Of a DNA stretch of 64,000 nt, positions 63,639 to 64,000 are shown piece by piece. The stretch comes from Pleurocapsa sp. PCC 7327 (GTDB lineage: Bacteria > Cyanobacteriota > Cyanobacteriia > Cyanobacteriales > Microcystaceae), in NCBI RefSeq assembly GCF_000317025.1, contig NC_019689.1, positions 4,449,501 through 4,513,500 on the forward strand, written 5' to 3'. The notes below the pieces were generated by a model. The model made no database searches, was not told the origin of the DNA, and worked only from the letters and a program-made list of their open reading frames with translations. A program made the translations under genes and the position numbers. Within the stretch, counting starts at the first letter, position 1. Each line of letters starts with the position of its first letter.

Positions 63639-63776
63639 TTGAGATCGTAGCTCACAGACAAAATGGTAACTGCATCTTTACCAATTACCTAAGCCGTATA
63701 ACGACCAAGTTGAGCAGCGCTAGATAACACATAAACGAAGCAAGCAATTGCCATACGATGCTGCTCCAACGACTTG

Positions 63777-64000
63777 TTAGCTGGCGGTTGTATTCTTCTG
63801 CAACCATTCTACAAATGCTTTGCGCCCTAGCTCACCTGATGCGATTGCCAGCACCACACGCTCCTGTTCATCCACAGAGGCGTTAATTTCCATTCCGTTT
63901 AGGACAAGAAAAGTTTCCATCGCAGCATGACCTGTACGCTTGTTTCCATCTACAAATGGATGATTTATGATGATAGACAAACCTAGTGCTGCTGCTTTCT
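63777..64000 (-). CDS. doc: Doc/Fic-family toxin (partial, N-terminus outside window)
   Basis: The open frame begins before the window edge (KAAALGLSIII) and contains the Fic/Doc loop NHPFVDGNKRTGHAAM, then FLVLNGMEI and a C-terminal helix to the stop at 63777. Doc phosphorylates or modifies elongation factor Tu in known systems. The antitoxin (Phd-type) should lie just beyond position 64000. The loop residues are intact. Confidence 0.88.
   Translation of the reverse strand, partial: KAAALGLSIIINHPFVDGNKRTGHAAMETFLVLNGMEINASVDEQERVVLAIASGELGRKAFVEWLQKNTTAS

Noticed and set aside
1-64000. CRISPR arrays
   Set aside because: No regular repeat-spacer pattern was seen; the short heptamers are tandem repeats without spacers.
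1-64000. tRNA or rRNA genes
   Set aside because: No T-arm consensus with a matching acceptor stem and no rRNA signature was found by reading the gaps; a tRNAscan run would settle it.

Overview
The window reads as cyanobacterial chromosome. HIP1 octamers (GCGATCGC) are scattered throughout. The fbp-tal-zwf-opcA oxidative pentose phosphate cluster, LL-diaminopimelate aminotransferase, CYP110-type P450, COP23, DUF1823, Slr1339-type, DICT and Uma2 proteins all belong to that phylum. Several intergenic stretches carry short heptamer repeats of the CCAATGA kind. The exact genus cannot be fixed from sequence alone; a coccoid or baeocyte-forming lineage (Pleurocapsa/Hydrococcus-like) is only a guess.

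Layout. 0-7 kb: the 5' part of rpsB (minus), then fbp-tal-[HTH/coiled-coil gene]-zwf-opcA (plus). 7.5-10.8 kb: a P450, a decayed tnpB with its right-end RNA hairpins, and membrane and salt-stress proteins. 10.9-17 kb: a vWA protein, a decayed vWA paralogue cut at a MITE-like repeat, a membrane Ser/Thr kinase, then three overlapping genes: COP23, a trypsin-like protease, and a trypsin-like protease fused to a seven-bladed WD40 propeller. 17-23 kb: an alpha/beta hydrolase, MOSC protein, DUF1823, MsrA, an NTF2-like protein and Uma2, mixed with several broken genes. 23-29 kb: an M16 peptidase pair and an M48 peptidase. 29.8-35.7 kb: ddl, dapL and murF (peptidoglycan precursor supply) with a glycosyltransferase, a Uma2 gene and a MITE. 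35.9-39.2 kb: a cyanobacterial hypothetical protein, a P-loop kinase and a broken tnpB. 39.7-50.4 kb: a GH13 glycosidase, a DICT histidine kinase, peptide ABC transporter parts, a signal peptidase I with an extra membrane domain, larB, a HEAT-repeat protein and a response regulator. 50.8-60.7 kb: a glycogen-debranching-type enzyme, rnc, hemW, a PIN/TRAM protein, a second Ser/Thr kinase, an MPGP-type phosphatase, an SLH protein and pyrE. 61-64 kb: a second COP23 protein, a rearranged IS4-family element with 357-bp inverted arms, an HxlR regulator and a partial Doc toxin.

Working together: the fbp-opcA run serves carbon flux and NADPH; ddl, dapL and murF converge on the UDP-MurNAc-pentapeptide; GH13, the debranching-type enzyme and the phosphatase point to glucan and compatible-solute metabolism. 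The best candidate for an under-described system is the 10.9-17 kb kinase/COP23/protease/protease-WD40 run. The regulator-like gene lodged between tal and zwf is the second. Three MITE-like families, two of them present twice, show recent small-element activity; one family has clear terminal repeats and target duplications.
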